Below are positions 26,478 through 35,965 of a stretch of DNA of 64,000 nucleotides, piece after piece; positions within the stretch are counted from its first letter, which is position 1, and each line of letters begins with the position of its first letter. Under the pieces are notes generated by a model, which made no database searches, was not told the origin of the DNA, and saw only the letters and a program-made list of their open reading frames with translations. The stretch covers positions 2,852,001-2,916,000 of the forward strand of contig NZ_CP065217.1 of the NCBI RefSeq assembly GCF_015767675.1. Direction: 5' to 3'. The stretch comes from Vibrio navarrensis (lineage in GTDB: Bacteria > Pseudomonadota > Gammaproteobacteria > Enterobacterales > Vibrionaceae). Made by a program: the position numbers and the translations under genes.

Positions 26478-26515
26478 AATCGGCGAGCAACAAACATAAT
26501 TGGTCAAAAGCTATA

Positions 26516-26530
26516 TGATAATCACTATCA
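26516..26530 (-). promoter_or_regulatory. Fur box of the PepSY-metal transporter operon
   Basis: TGATAATCACTATCA matches the 7-1-7 Fur consensus with one mismatch. It lies 38 bases upstream of the first operon gene and likely overlaps the -10 region. Confidence 0.87.
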
Positions 26531-26541
26531 CTTGTATTTAA

Positions 26542-26555
26542 TTTACATTATTTAC
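26542..26555 (-). promoter_or_regulatory. Tandem GTAAA repeat upstream of the operon Fur box
   Basis: On the minus strand GTAAA occurs at 26551-26555 and 26542-26546. Measured from the Fur box start these are offsets 35 and 26, exactly the offsets of two of the copies at the receptor promoter. The layout suits an OmpR-family activator bound just upstream of the promoter. Confidence 0.55.
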
Positions 26556-26639
26556 GTTTGCTGTACTGTTCGCAGCGAAGGAGAGCAATAGCTGCTAACA
26601 ACGAGCGGGGAGGAAAAAACCGGAAAAGAAGAGAAAAGG

Positions 26640-26670
26640 CGCTCTACCTCAGATACAGAGATAGAGCACC
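26640..26670 (-). terminator. Possible terminator after yacL
   Basis: An 11-12-bp imperfect stem (GTGCTCTATCTC with GAGGTAGAGCGC on the minus strand) lies just after the yacL stop and is followed by a T-rich but interrupted tail. Confidence 0.5.
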
Positions 26671-26677
26671 GAAAAGG

Positions 26678-27043
26678 TTAGCGTTGAATAAATTCCAGCC
26701 ATTGCAGCATTAGTTGTTCAAAATCTTCTAAGCCGCAACAGGCGATACTTTCGCTCTCATACAACTCAAACTCGCTCTCTTCGTCGTCGTACGCCATCAG
26801 CAAAGCGTTGTCTTGAATGGTCACTTCATCACCGCAGATGAGCAAACTGATCTCAGGGCCTGTTCTGCTCCACTCTTTCGCGCTGTTGACTCGGGCTTGA
26901 TCAAGCAAAGCCAGTACCTCTCGAACTTTAGCCTGATCTTTCCCCATCTCCTCTTGCACCCAGCGGCCGAGGATTTCATGACCCATTGAACAATGGCAGT
27001 AGTAGCTACCATCCAGCACGTTTTTCTTAAATTCGTAATCCAT
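26678..27043 (-). CDS. yacL: YacL/UPF0231 family protein
   Basis: A 121-aa acidic soluble protein matching UPF0231 over its length: it opens MDYEFKKNV, has CSMGHEILGRWVQEE, and closes with ESIACCGLEDFEQLMLQWLEFIQ, as in E. coli YacL. In E. coli the gene is next to acnB; here a divergent glycerate kinase gene lies between yacL and acnB. Its function is unknown. Confidence 0.88.
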   Translation of the reverse strand: MDYEFKKNVLDGSYYCHCSMGHEILGRWVQEEMGKDQAKVREVLALLDQARVNSAKEWSRTGPEISLLICGDEVTIQDNALLMAYDDEESEFELYESESIACCGLEDFEQLMLQWLEFIQR

Positions 27044-27112
27044 CTTTTTCTCTATTGATGACGATCTCGGGTGATATTATCGGGAAATTGCCCACAAGAC
27101 GCCACTGCCAAG

Positions 27113-28294
27113 ATGAAGCAAAACCATCCGCCCCTTCAGCAGAGGGTAAAAAATACGCTGAAAATCGTCATTGCGCCGGACTCCTACAAAGAAAGCTTAA
27201 CGGCAATGCAGGTCGCCATCGCGATTGAAAAAGGGTTTCAGCAAGTCTTACCCGATGCCCAATACATCAAACTGCCCATGGCCGATGGTGGTGAAGGCAC
27301 CGTGCAATCCTTGGTTGATGCCACTGGCGGCACCATCATCAAGCACACAGTAATCGGCCCACTTGGTCACCCTGTTGGTGGCTTTTTCGGCTTACTCGGT
27401 GAGGGAAAGACTGCGGTGATTGAGATGGCGGCGGCTTCTGGCCTTCATCTTGTTACGCCTGAGCAACGCAACCCGCTCATCACCACCAGCTATGGTACGG
27501 GAGAGCTGATCAAAGCCGCACTCGATCACGGTGTAGAACACATTATTGTTGGCATCGGCGGCAGCGCGACCAACGATGGTGGCATCGGCATGGCGCAAGC
27601 GCTGGGCACCAAACTGCTTGATGCTCAAGGGAAAGCGCTTGGCTATGGTGGTGGTGAACTGGCTAGATTGGCGACAATCGATTGCAGCGATCTCGATCCG
27701 CGTTTAGCTGAGGTTCACATAGAAGTGGCGTGCGATGTTGATAACCCACTGTGCGGCGAAAAAGGCGCGTCTGCAGTATTTGGCCCGCAAAAAGGCGCAA
27801 CCCCTGAGATGGTTACGATCTTGGATGAAAACTTGGCACACTACGCTGCGATCATCAAACAGCAATTGGGCAAGGATGTTCGCGATATGGCGGGCGCAGG
27901 TGCAGCCGGTGGCATGGGTGCGGCGCTGCTAGGCTTGCTCGACGCAGATCTTCGCCCGGGTATTGAGATTGTGATGGATGCGGTTCGCTTAGATGAGATC
28001 GTTACTGATGCGGATCTGGTGATCACCGGAGAAGGCCGTATTGACAATCAAACCATTCACGGCAAAACGCCAATCGGAGTCGCTCGCACGGCGAAGAAGC
28101 ACGGCTTACCGGTTATTGGCATCGCGGGGTGTCTCTCGGCCGATTGCGGTGTGGTGCATGAACATGGCCTCGATGCCGTTTTTGCCGTGGTCAATAGCCC
28201 AGTCGATTTACCTACCGCGCTGGCAGAAGCGGCGGAAAACGTAGAGCTGACGGCCAGAAACGTTGCCGCTGCTTTTTGTATGTCGCGCCGTTGA
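27113..28294 (+). CDS. Glycerate kinase (GlxK/GarK family)
   Basis: Glycerate 2-kinase, which phosphorylates glycerate from ATP. The family opening LKIVIAPDSYKESLTAMQVA, the segments MADGGEGTV and GIGGSATNDGGIGMAQALG, and the C-terminal TGEGRIDNQTIHGKTP are all intact. The start is uncertain: from the ATG at 27113 it is 393 aa, but most family members begin at the residue before KIVIAPDS, which here is a CTG at 27158 placed about nine bases after AGAGGG. A GTG at 27071 is also in frame. It is a single gene, divergent from yacL and convergent with acnB, with a shared terminator. Confidence 0.9.
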   Translation: MKQNHPPLQQRVKNTLKIVIAPDSYKESLTAMQVAIAIEKGFQQVLPDAQYIKLPMADGGEGTVQSLVDATGGTIIKHTVIGPLGHPVGGFFGLLGEGKTAVIEMAAASGLHLVTPEQRNPLITTSYGTGELIKAALDHGVEHIIVGIGGSATNDGGIGMAQALGTKLLDAQGKALGYGGGELARLATIDCSDLDPRLAEVHIEVACDVDNPLCGEKGASAVFGPQKGATPEMVTILDENLAHYAAIIKQQLGKDVRDMAGAGAAGGMGAALLGLLDADLRPGIEIVMDAVRLDEIVTDADLVITGEGRIDNQTIHGKTPIGVARTAKKHGLPVIGIAGCLSADCGVVHEHGLDAVFAVVNSPVDLPTALAEAAENVELTARNVAAAFCMSRR

Positions 28295-28308
28295 ACTTTG
28301 CTTAACGT

Positions 28309-28342
28309 AAAAAAAACCGCTGAAGATTCAGCGGTTTTTTTA
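28309..28342. terminator. Bidirectional terminator between glycerate kinase and acnB
   Basis: Stem ACCGCTGAA / TTCAGCGGT-type repeat with a three-base loop, flanked by seven A on one side and seven T on the other, serving both convergent genes. Confidence 0.88.
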
Positions 28343-28352
28343 TCAGTGACAC

Positions 28353-30950
28353 TTAAGCCGGCTGTTGGAAAATCACCGTGTCGGCTTTTTTGGTGTACTG
28401 CCCCATCAGGTGGAAGTTGAGGTAACGGTAGGTATCTGCCGCCGTTGCATCCAACTGCTTCGCGTACTCCATGTACTCTTCCACCGTTGGGATACGGCCA
28501 AGAATCGCGCCGACCGCAGCCAATTCTGCTGAGGATAGATACACGTTCGCACCCGTACCTAAACGGTTCGGGAAGTTACGTGTCGACGTTGACATCACCG
28601 TCGCTTTGTCTGCTACGCGGGCTTGGTTGCCCATACATAGAGAACATCCCGGCGTTTCAATACGCACCCCAGCACGACCGTAAATACCGTAGTAACCTTC
28701 TTCAGTCAGTTGGTCACGATCCATCTTGGTAGGTGGTGCAATCCACAGACGCGTATCCAGTTGGCCTTTGAACTTCTCTAGCAACTTGCCCGCAGCGCGG
28801 AAGTGGCCAATGTTGGTCATACACGAACCGATGAACACTTCGTCGATTTGCGTGCCTTGAACATCAGAGAGTAAACGAGCATCATCCGGATCGTTTGGCG
28901 CACAAAGAATTGGCTCTTTGATCTCTGCTAAGTCGATTTCAATCACGTGAGCGTATTCTGCATCGCTGTCTGCTGACATCAATTCTGGGCTTGCTAACCA
29001 CTCTTGCATCGCAACGATGCGGCGCTCGATGGTACGGCGGTCGCCGTAACCTTCTGAAATCATCCACTTCAACATCACGATGTTCGAGTTGAGATATTCT
29101 TCGATCGACGCTTGAGACAGTTTCACCGTACAGCCGGCTGCAGAGCGCTCAGCTGACGCATCAGACAGTTCAAATGCTTGTTCCACCGTCAGATGTTCAA
29201 CCCCTTCGATCTCTAGAATACGACCAGAGAACTCGTTGATCTTACCCGCTTTTTCTACGGTCAGCAGGCCTTGCTTGATGCCGTAGTAAGGAATTGCATG
29301 GACCAAATCACGCAGTGTGATACCTGGCTGCATTTCGCCTTTAAAGCGCACCAAGATAGACTCTGGCATATCCAGTGGCATCACACCGGTCGCTGCGGCA
29401 AACGCCACCAAGCCAGAACCCGCAGGGAATGAAATGCCCAATGGGAAACGAGTATGCGAGTCACCACCGGTACCTACAGTATCAGGCAGTAGCATGCGGT
29501 TTAACCAAGAGTGAATAACACCATCGCCAGGGCGCAGTGACACACCGCCACGGTTCATGATGAAATCAGGCAAGGTGTGGTGCGTATTCACGTCGACAGG
29601 TTTTGGATACGCTGAGGTGTGACAGAAAGACTGCATTACAAGGTCTGCCGAGAAGCCAAGACACGCCAAGTCTTTGAGCTCATCACGCGTCATTGGGCCA
29701 GTAGTGTCTTGCGAACCCACTGTGGTCATTTTAGGTTCACAGTAAGTCCCAGGGCGAATGCCTGTCACGCCACATGCTTTACCGACCATCTTTTGCGCCA
29801 GTGAATAGCCTTTACCAGAGTCTGCAACGTCTGCGGGTTTGCGGAACACATCTGAAGGCGCGAGACCTAGAGATTGACGCGCTTTCTCAGTCAAACCACG
29901 ACCAATGATTAGCGGAATACGGCCACCAGCACGCACTTCATCAACCAGTACATCGGTTTTTAGCGAGAATTCAGCCAATACTTCACCCGTTGCGTGGCTC
30001 GTTACCTTGCCTTCATACGGGTAAACGTCGATCACATCGCCCATGTTGAGCTTGGAGACATCCACTTCAATTGGCAGCGCGCCAGCATCTTCCATGGTGT
30101 TAAAGAAGATCGGCGCAATTTTACCACCCAACACATATCCGCCAGCGCGTTTGTTGGGTACGTAAGGAATATCATCGCCCATAAACCAAAGCACAGAGTT
30201 GGTTGCCGATTTACGCGATGAACCGGTACCCACCACATCACCGACATAAACCAATTGATGGCCTTGTTCTTTCAGTGCTTCGATTTGCTTGATTGGACCG
30301 ATGCTGCCTGGCTGATCTGGCACAATACCATCACGTTCGTTTTTCAGCATCGCTAACGCGTGCACTGGAATATCTGGGCGAGACCAAGCATCTGGTGCTG
30401 GTGATAGGTCATCGGTGTTGGTTTCACCAGTGACTTTAAAGACGGTAAGGGTCACTTTCTCTGCCAATTGTGGCTTAGATAGGAACCACTCTGCATCGGC
30501 CCAAGATTGCAGCACTTGCTGTGCGTATTGGTTACCCGCTTTAGCTTTTTCTTCAACGTCGTAGAACACGTCAAACATCAACAGTGTATGAGACAGCGCT
30601 TCAACCGCGATTGGCGCCAGCGCCTCGTCATCAAGCAGCGCCACTAGCGGCTCGATGTTGTAACCACCTTGCATGGTGCCGAGAAGCTTCGCAGCGTGCT
30701 CACGGCTCACCAGAGGAGAACTCGCTTCACCACGAGTAATGGCCGCAAGGAAACCGGCTTTCACATAAGCCGCTTCGTCAACACCGGGTGGGATGCGGTT
30801 TTCCAGCAGGTCGAGAAGACATTCTTCCTCACCTTGTGGGGGATTTTTTAGAAGTTCAACAAGTCCGGCAACTTGTTCTGCGTCCAGAGGTTTAGGAACA
30901 ACTCCTTCTGCGGCACGCTCTTCGACGTGTTTACGGTAGGCTTCAAGCAC
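28353..30950 (-). CDS. acnB: Aconitate hydratase B / 2-methylisocitrate dehydratase
   Basis: TCA-cycle aconitase B of 865 aa. The N-terminal HEAT-like domain (residues 1-160, [20 protein letters not shown]) and swivel domain precede the catalytic core, the AcnB arrangement. The 4Fe-4S cluster cysteines are expected in the C-terminal region, seen as [11 protein letters not shown] and [14 protein letters not shown]. The start codon is GTG at 30950, with GAGAGGA eight bases upstream. The 268-base region upstream should hold its promoter; I see no clear operator there. Confidence 0.96.
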   Translation of the reverse strand: MLEAYRKHVEERAAEGVVPKPLDAEQVAGLVELLKNPPQGEEECLLDLLENRIPPGVDEAAYVKAGFLAAITRGEASSPLVSREHAAKLLGTMQGGYNIEPLVALLDDEALAPIAVEALSHTLLMFDVFYDVEEKAKAGNQYAQQVLQSWADAEWFLSKPQLAEKVTLTVFKVTGETNTDDLSPAPDAWSRPDIPVHALAMLKNERDGIVPDQPGSIGPIKQIEALKEQGHQLVYVGDVVGTGSSRKSATNSVLWFMGDDIPYVPNKRAGGYVLGGKIAPIFFNTMEDAGALPIEVDVSKLNMGDVIDVYPYEGKVTSHATGEVLAEFSLKTDVLVDEVRAGGRIPLIIGRGLTEKARQSLGLAPSDVFRKPADVADSGKGYSLAQKMVGKACGVTGIRPGTYCEPKMTTVGSQDTTGPMTRDELKDLACLGFSADLVMQSFCHTSAYPKPVDVNTHHTLPDFIMNRGGVSLRPGDGVIHSWLNRMLLPDTVGTGGDSHTRFPLGISFPAGSGLVAFAAATGVMPLDMPESILVRFKGEMQPGITLRDLVHAIPYYGIKQGLLTVEKAGKINEFSGRILEIEGVEHLTVEQAFELSDASAERSAAGCTVKLSQASIEEYLNSNIVMLKWMISEGYGDRRTIERRIVAMQEWLASPELMSADSDAEYAHVIEIDLAEIKEPILCAPNDPDDARLLSDVQGTQIDEVFIGSCMTNIGHFRAAGKLLEKFKGQLDTRLWIAPPTKMDRDQLTEEGYYGIYGRAGVRIETPGCSLCMGNQARVADKATVMSTSTRNFPNRLGTGANVYLSSAELAAVGAILGRIPTVEEYMEYAKQLDATAADTYRYLNFHLMGQYTKKADTVIFQQPA

Positions 30951-31218
30951 GACTTTTTCCTCTCATTGCGGTTCCTCCTTTATTAATACTATTTGTCCAA
31001 AGTAAAGGAGTGAACATCCATGGAAACTTGGCTCCCTATTGCCCATGTTTTCATTCAATTCTGATTGAGAAACAGCGCCGCAGAGGCCAAACTGTGGGCA
31101 GCAGAATAGCAAATTTAACGAGAAATTAAAATCTCCTCACTTTGACCAACATAGCAAGTTAAGACTAAAGTCCCATAATTTTTAACTATTTATTTGCCCT
31201 GTTTTCGCAGATGGCTGA

Positions 31219-33540
31219 TCAACGATACGACGTACCGATGATAAAATAGATAGCATCCAGTTGCTCTTCAGTCCTTGCATAAGCAAGCACCATTGGACCT
31301 ATCGGCGAATCGATCCCTGCAAAAATCGATGCGGCATTGTACAGTGGTGCCTCATTAAGTTTGAGTGTGGTATCCGACCAGACGCCACCATATTCCAGCG
31401 ACGCGCCGAGGTAGACAGGCGCTTCAAATAAACCAAAATCATTGTCAAACCAGCGATAACGATAAATCAAGCTGGTAAAAAACTTGTTCTGACCAATCAA
31501 GCTATTACGCGGAATACCCGACAGATTCAAGAAGCCGCCAATACTTTTCGGATCCAGCGGTGTGTAGTCATTTTTGCTTTCGACAATCTCATATTCGGCG
31601 CTTGCGACCAAAGTATGACGCTGATAACTCTGCGCTACCTTACCTAGCAGCGACAGTTCATACACAGTGTCGCTGGATGATTTACCAGTGAACTCCGACT
31701 CAAACATTTCCGGGCTTTTATCATGAGACACCAGATATTCAAGATCTAAGTACCATCCCGAGGTTGGCAGAGAGTAGTCATCCAGTGTGTCTAAACGATA
31801 CTGGGCAAACGCCCCTAAGCGCTGAAAGTTAGCGCTTCCTGCCGAACCTAATGTTGTGATTTCAATATCCCCTTTATTAAACCGGCCTCCGAGCTTGAAC
31901 TCCTGCCACAACTCGGGTTGAAGACCGATAGCTAACTCAGTGGTAAATTGGCTGTAAGTAAAAGGGAGGAAATCGTAAGCGGCACTTAAGCTCGGCTCAT
32001 CGAACTCAGTGACTGGAACATTTCTCTTATCGCTGGTGTAACCCAGCTTGGCGGTGGAAAAAATGTCTTGGCTAGCGCGAATTGGCGTGTAGAGCTCAGC
32101 CTCCGCCAGTTTATCCGTTCCCATTTCCAAATTGATGGTCAGCTCAGCCCCTTGCGAATTGAGATTGGTAAAGTTGGTTGAAAGCCCTACCCCGTATTGG
32201 CTCTCAGTGGTGAAATCATCTTCGAGGAAAAAACGGAAGTTGACGTAATTCGGCCCCCAAGATTTCTCTTTAACGTCCATCACCAGTTGGTTAACGCCCT
32301 CGCGCTCTTGATAATGGTAAGAGACCAGCTCAAAACGATCTAATGCGTAAAGATTTTCGACTGCGGCTTCCACCTCTTGCGTCTTCAACACCTGACCAGT
32401 TTTCAGATCGAGGCGATTACTGAGCAATCGGTCGCTGTAATGCGTGTTGTTGAGCAGAACAATCTCCTCGATTGGCATCTGATCACCGTAAACCAACTTA
32501 CGACGCGCCCGCTGCTTTTGCTCCACATAACCTTGATAGTCAGCGTTGGAGAGTGCCAATGACTTAAGTACCTCCTTTAAACTGTAAGTGGCATTGTAAC
32601 CCGCTTGGTAGGCTTCAGGCATTTTGTCAAACTCAGTGGTTTCCATTTTGCCCACTTGCGGGCGCAGATAGATATCCTGCTCCGTCAGGCTGGCGGCTTG
32701 ACGCTGGGTACTGCGCCGCACCAGATAGTTCGACAACTGATCGGCGACAACCAAAAAGGTGGTGAAATCTTCACGGCTTTTGTAGTCGGTACTGATGTCT
32801 ACCGCGATGACAATGTCCGCTCCCATCGCGCGGGCAACATCGACGGGCATATTATTGATCACGCCGCCATCCACCAGCATATGACCATCCAGCTCATAGG
32901 GAGGCAAAGCGCCGGGTACCGACATACTCGCCATCATGGCATCGACCAACTGTCCTTTGTCGATCACCACCTCTTTGAGTTCAACAATATCGGTCGCTAC
33001 CGAGCGGTACGGGATGGCCAACTCATCAAAGGAGTTGAATTCATTAAGGTTACCGGTGGTTTCGCGCAGAATTCGCAGCATGTTTTGCCCTTGGACAAAC
33101 CCACGTGGCGTGCGCACTTCACCAAAACGTAAGCCAAGGTCGGTCCGCAGTTGGTAGCGGTCTTCGGATTCTTTGTCACGCACACGGCGCTGACTGCGCT
33201 CTACCCGATCGCGATAGCCGCTATTCCAATCGACGGTGTAGATAAAACTTTCAATTTCATCCGCGCTCATCCCCGTGGCATACAAGCCGCCAACATAGGC
33301 ACCCATACTGGTGCCGGTGAGATAATCAACTGGGATGTGCATCTCTTCAAGCGCTTTGAGTACACCGATGTGCGCCGCACCTTTTGCCCCGCCGCCAGCT
33401 AAAACCACAGCGATTTTGGGTCGTTTAACCTCTTTAATGGGCGATTCGCTGTCGGCCGAAGCCAAAGATGAGAGAACAAAACTAAGAGGAAAGAGCAACC
33501 AAACAGCAAGAGTCTGACGAGCGGATTTCCATTTATTCAC
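31219..33540 (-). CDS. Patatin-like phospholipase with POTRA and beta-barrel (type Vd autotransporter)
   Basis: A 773-aa PlpD-type protein. A signal peptide (ending SLASA) is followed by a patatin domain with the oxyanion motif GGGAKGAAHIG, the nucleophile serine in GTSMGAYVGG and the catalytic Asp in VDGGVINN. A POTRA-like domain (about residues 340-420) leads to a 16-strand BamA-like barrel ending FIIGTSYR. The predicted outcome is a surface-exposed or released lipase. I start at the GTG at 33540, eight bases after AAGGAG; the TTG eight codons upstream would place the ribosome site inside the gene. It follows mrcB on the opposite side of acnB and appears to be a single gene. Confidence 0.87.
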   Translation of the reverse strand: MNKWKSARQTLAVWLLFPLSFVLSSLASADSESPIKEVKRPKIAVVLAGGGAKGAAHIGVLKALEEMHIPVDYLTGTSMGAYVGGLYATGMSADEIESFIYTVDWNSGYRDRVERSQRRVRDKESEDRYQLRTDLGLRFGEVRTPRGFVQGQNMLRILRETTGNLNEFNSFDELAIPYRSVATDIVELKEVVIDKGQLVDAMMASMSVPGALPPYELDGHMLVDGGVINNMPVDVARAMGADIVIAVDISTDYKSREDFTTFLVVADQLSNYLVRRSTQRQAASLTEQDIYLRPQVGKMETTEFDKMPEAYQAGYNATYSLKEVLKSLALSNADYQGYVEQKQRARRKLVYGDQMPIEEIVLLNNTHYSDRLLSNRLDLKTGQVLKTQEVEAAVENLYALDRFELVSYHYQEREGVNQLVMDVKEKSWGPNYVNFRFFLEDDFTTESQYGVGLSTNFTNLNSQGAELTINLEMGTDKLAEAELYTPIRASQDIFSTAKLGYTSDKRNVPVTEFDEPSLSAAYDFLPFTYSQFTTELAIGLQPELWQEFKLGGRFNKGDIEITTLGSAGSANFQRLGAFAQYRLDTLDDYSLPTSGWYLDLEYLVSHDKSPEMFESEFTGKSSSDTVYELSLLGKVAQSYQRHTLVASAEYEIVESKNDYTPLDPKSIGGFLNLSGIPRNSLIGQNKFFTSLIYRYRWFDNDFGLFEAPVYLGASLEYGGVWSDTTLKLNEAPLYNAASIFAGIDSPIGPMVLAYARTEEQLDAIYFIIGTSYR

Positions 33541-33601
33541 TGTTTGCTGCTCCTTTTTTCGCAATAACGTCCGTTTTACAACGGATTGACAGCGCGAACA
33601 A

Positions 33602-35965
33602 TCACCAATTCAGTAATTTATTCAACCAATTGCCCGATTGCTCACATTGACGCTTCAGCGACTCATCTTTATCCCATACAGGCAAGGTAAAGGTTTTTTC
33701 TGCACAATCGAGCACCAATGCCCCAGCGGGCTGCTGTTTGTACCCCATGGTGGTGATCTGCGTTGGCCAAGGCAGCGACAGTTTTTCAGGAATGCGCAGC
33801 TTCAAATATTCCGCATAGACGCGTAGCGCGCCGCTAGAACCCGTCAGCTTGGTCGGTTTGTTGTCATCACGCCCCAACCAGATGGTGGTGACTTCACGCC
33901 CGTCGACACCGACAAACCAACTGTCGCGGCTATCGTTACTGGTGCCCGTTTTCCCCGCCAGTGCCGCCCAAGCAAACTGATTTTGCAGATAGCGGCCAGT
34001 TCCCTGAGCGACCCCTTGTTTCATCGCATAGGTGGTCAGCCATGCCGCCTGTTCATCGACCGCAAGAGAAGATTTCGGCAGTGATTGGTACAGCACGTTG
34101 CCATCGAGATCGACCACGGAGCGCAATGCCGTGAGCGGCGCTTTGCGACCGGAGTTGGTCAAGGTTTGGTACATCTGCGCCACTTCAATCGGCGTGAGCG
34201 AAAATGCGCCCAAAAACATCGAAGGCACCGGGCGAATTTCATCACGCTTGACGCCCAGTTTATCTAGCGTTTGCGAGACATTTTCAATCCCCAGTTGCAT
34301 GCCAAGGCGCACGGTCGGCACATTGAGCGATTTCGCCAGCGCTAAATAGAGCGGCACATCCCCACGAAACTGACGATCAAAATTGCGCGGCTCCCACACC
34401 GACCCTTTACTGCCTTGCAAACTGAGCGGCGTGTCTTGCAGCGTGGTCGCCAAGTTATATTTCTCAGGCTGAGACAGCGCAGTGAGATAGATAGCAGGTT
34501 TGACTAGAGAGCCAATCGGACGGCTGGCGTTGATTGCTCGGTTAAAACCATCGTAACCCGTGCGTTTGCCGCCAACCATGGCACGAATTTCACCACTATG
34601 CCGATCGACCGCCACCGCCGCCGCTTCAAGCGAATCTCCCGAGACTTTTTCCAGCTCGGGCATTTTCACACCAATGGCGAGTTCAAGTTTCTCTTGTGAC
34701 ACGGGGTCGAGCGAAGTAAACACGCGCAAACCGCTCTCACCTCGAAACCCTTCACCCACTTTCTGCTTCAGCTCAATCGACAACTGCTGAAAATACGCAG
34801 GCTGTCGGCTAGCGATACGTGGCGTCTGCTGAATATCCAGCGGGCGACTGGCCGCTTGTTCGTAATCCTGGGCACTGAGCAGCCCTTGCTGCATCATCAG
34901 ACGCAAAACCAAATCGCGACGCTCTTGCGTCCGCTCTGGAAAGCGCACTGGGTTGTAGTAAGAAGGCCCTTTGACCATACCGACCAGCATCGCTAGTTGG
35001 TCGATACGCAGTTCTTGGATCGGCTGACCAAAGTAGTAACGCGACGCCAAAGCAAAACCGTGGATCGCTTGACTGCCACTTTGTCCTAAATACACTTCAT
35101 TGAGATAGGCTTCTAAGAGGCGATCTTTGCTGTAGCGATAGTCGAGAATTAACGCGATATACGCTTCACGCAGTTTGCGCCACAAGGTGCGATCTTGAGT
35201 TAAAAACAGGTTTTTCGCCAGTTGCTGAGTCAAGGTACTGCCGCCTTGCACGGTTCTGCCCGCTTTGATATTGACCAACATGGCGCGCGCTATTGCCAGC
35301 GGTGAAACGCCATCGTGCTGATAAAAGTGGCGATCTTCGGTCACAAGCAAGGCATCGACGATGATTTCCGGAAATTGCTCGCGGCGCAGAAAGAGCCTTT
35401 GCTCTTCACTGTCTTTTTCCAACATTCCCAGCATCTTGGGCTCTAAACGCAGATACCCCAGATCGCCTTTCGATTCGAGCGATTGAATGCGATTGAGCGT
35501 GCCTGAGTCAAAATGCAGCATCACGTGGCGATCCGGCTCAGGGCCATCGGCAAATTCGAACGGACGGCGAATCAATTCAATTTTACTGCTTGAGGCGGCG
35601 TACTCTCCCGGGAACTTGGGTTGGCTAACTTTGCGGTAGTTGAGTAAGTCCAGCTCGTTTTGCAACTCCTGACGGGAAAAGGCATCGCCGGGCGAAAGCG
35701 TTAAGATGCGCGCGTATACCACGGTTGGGAGATCAAACAACTGCCCTTCAAAACGCTGTTTAACCACGCTATCAAGATAAATGCCGATAAACACCAGCAG
35801 CGCCATCAGCGCCACGGCGCATTTCCAACTAAACGACCACAACATACGTAGCCAACGGCGTTTCGGTGTTTGCCCTGAGGCTGGACGGCGAGGCGTACCA
35901 CTGCGCTTGCTTTTTTGCGGCGCTTTTTTCTTCGCGTTGTCAGTCCCTTTTACTGCTTTACTCAT
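33602..35965 (-). CDS. mrcB: Penicillin-binding protein 1B
   Basis: Bifunctional peptidoglycan synthase, 787 aa. A basic cytoplasmic tail and one membrane helix (about residues 48-68) precede the UB2H domain, the glycosyltransferase (EDRHFYQHDGV and GGSTLTQQLAKN) and the transpeptidase with SxxK in SRPIGSLVKPA and KTG in AGKTGTSNDSRDSW. The start overlaps the hrpB stop by four bases (ATGA), an arrangement matching the E. coli hrpB-mrcB order. Confidence 0.95.
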   Translation of the reverse strand: MSKAVKGTDNAKKKAPQKSKRSGTPRRPASGQTPKRRWLRMLWSFSWKCAVALMALLVFIGIYLDSVVKQRFEGQLFDLPTVVYARILTLSPGDAFSRQELQNELDLLNYRKVSQPKFPGEYAASSSKIELIRRPFEFADGPEPDRHVMLHFDSGTLNRIQSLESKGDLGYLRLEPKMLGMLEKDSEEQRLFLRREQFPEIIVDALLVTEDRHFYQHDGVSPLAIARAMLVNIKAGRTVQGGSTLTQQLAKNLFLTQDRTLWRKLREAYIALILDYRYSKDRLLEAYLNEVYLGQSGSQAIHGFALASRYYFGQPIQELRIDQLAMLVGMVKGPSYYNPVRFPERTQERRDLVLRLMMQQGLLSAQDYEQAASRPLDIQQTPRIASRQPAYFQQLSIELKQKVGEGFRGESGLRVFTSLDPVSQEKLELAIGVKMPELEKVSGDSLEAAAVAVDRHSGEIRAMVGGKRTGYDGFNRAINASRPIGSLVKPAIYLTALSQPEKYNLATTLQDTPLSLQGSKGSVWEPRNFDRQFRGDVPLYLALAKSLNVPTVRLGMQLGIENVSQTLDKLGVKRDEIRPVPSMFLGAFSLTPIEVAQMYQTLTNSGRKAPLTALRSVVDLDGNVLYQSLPKSSLAVDEQAAWLTTYAMKQGVAQGTGRYLQNQFAWAALAGKTGTSNDSRDSWFVGVDGREVTTIWLGRDDNKPTKLTGSSGALRVYAEYLKLRIPEKLSLPWPTQITTMGYKQQPAGALVLDCAEKTFTLPVWDKDESLKRQCEQSGNWLNKLLNW

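Noticed and set aside
26516..26530. Zur box instead of Fur box before the PepSY operon
   Set aside because: The site fits the TGATAATNATTATCA Fur pattern; it lacks the GTTATANNATAAC core expected of Zur operators.
32605..33132. A 175-codon plus-strand frame opposite the patatin domain
   Set aside because: The patatin protein is intact with catalytic motifs; this frame has no start signal or known domain.
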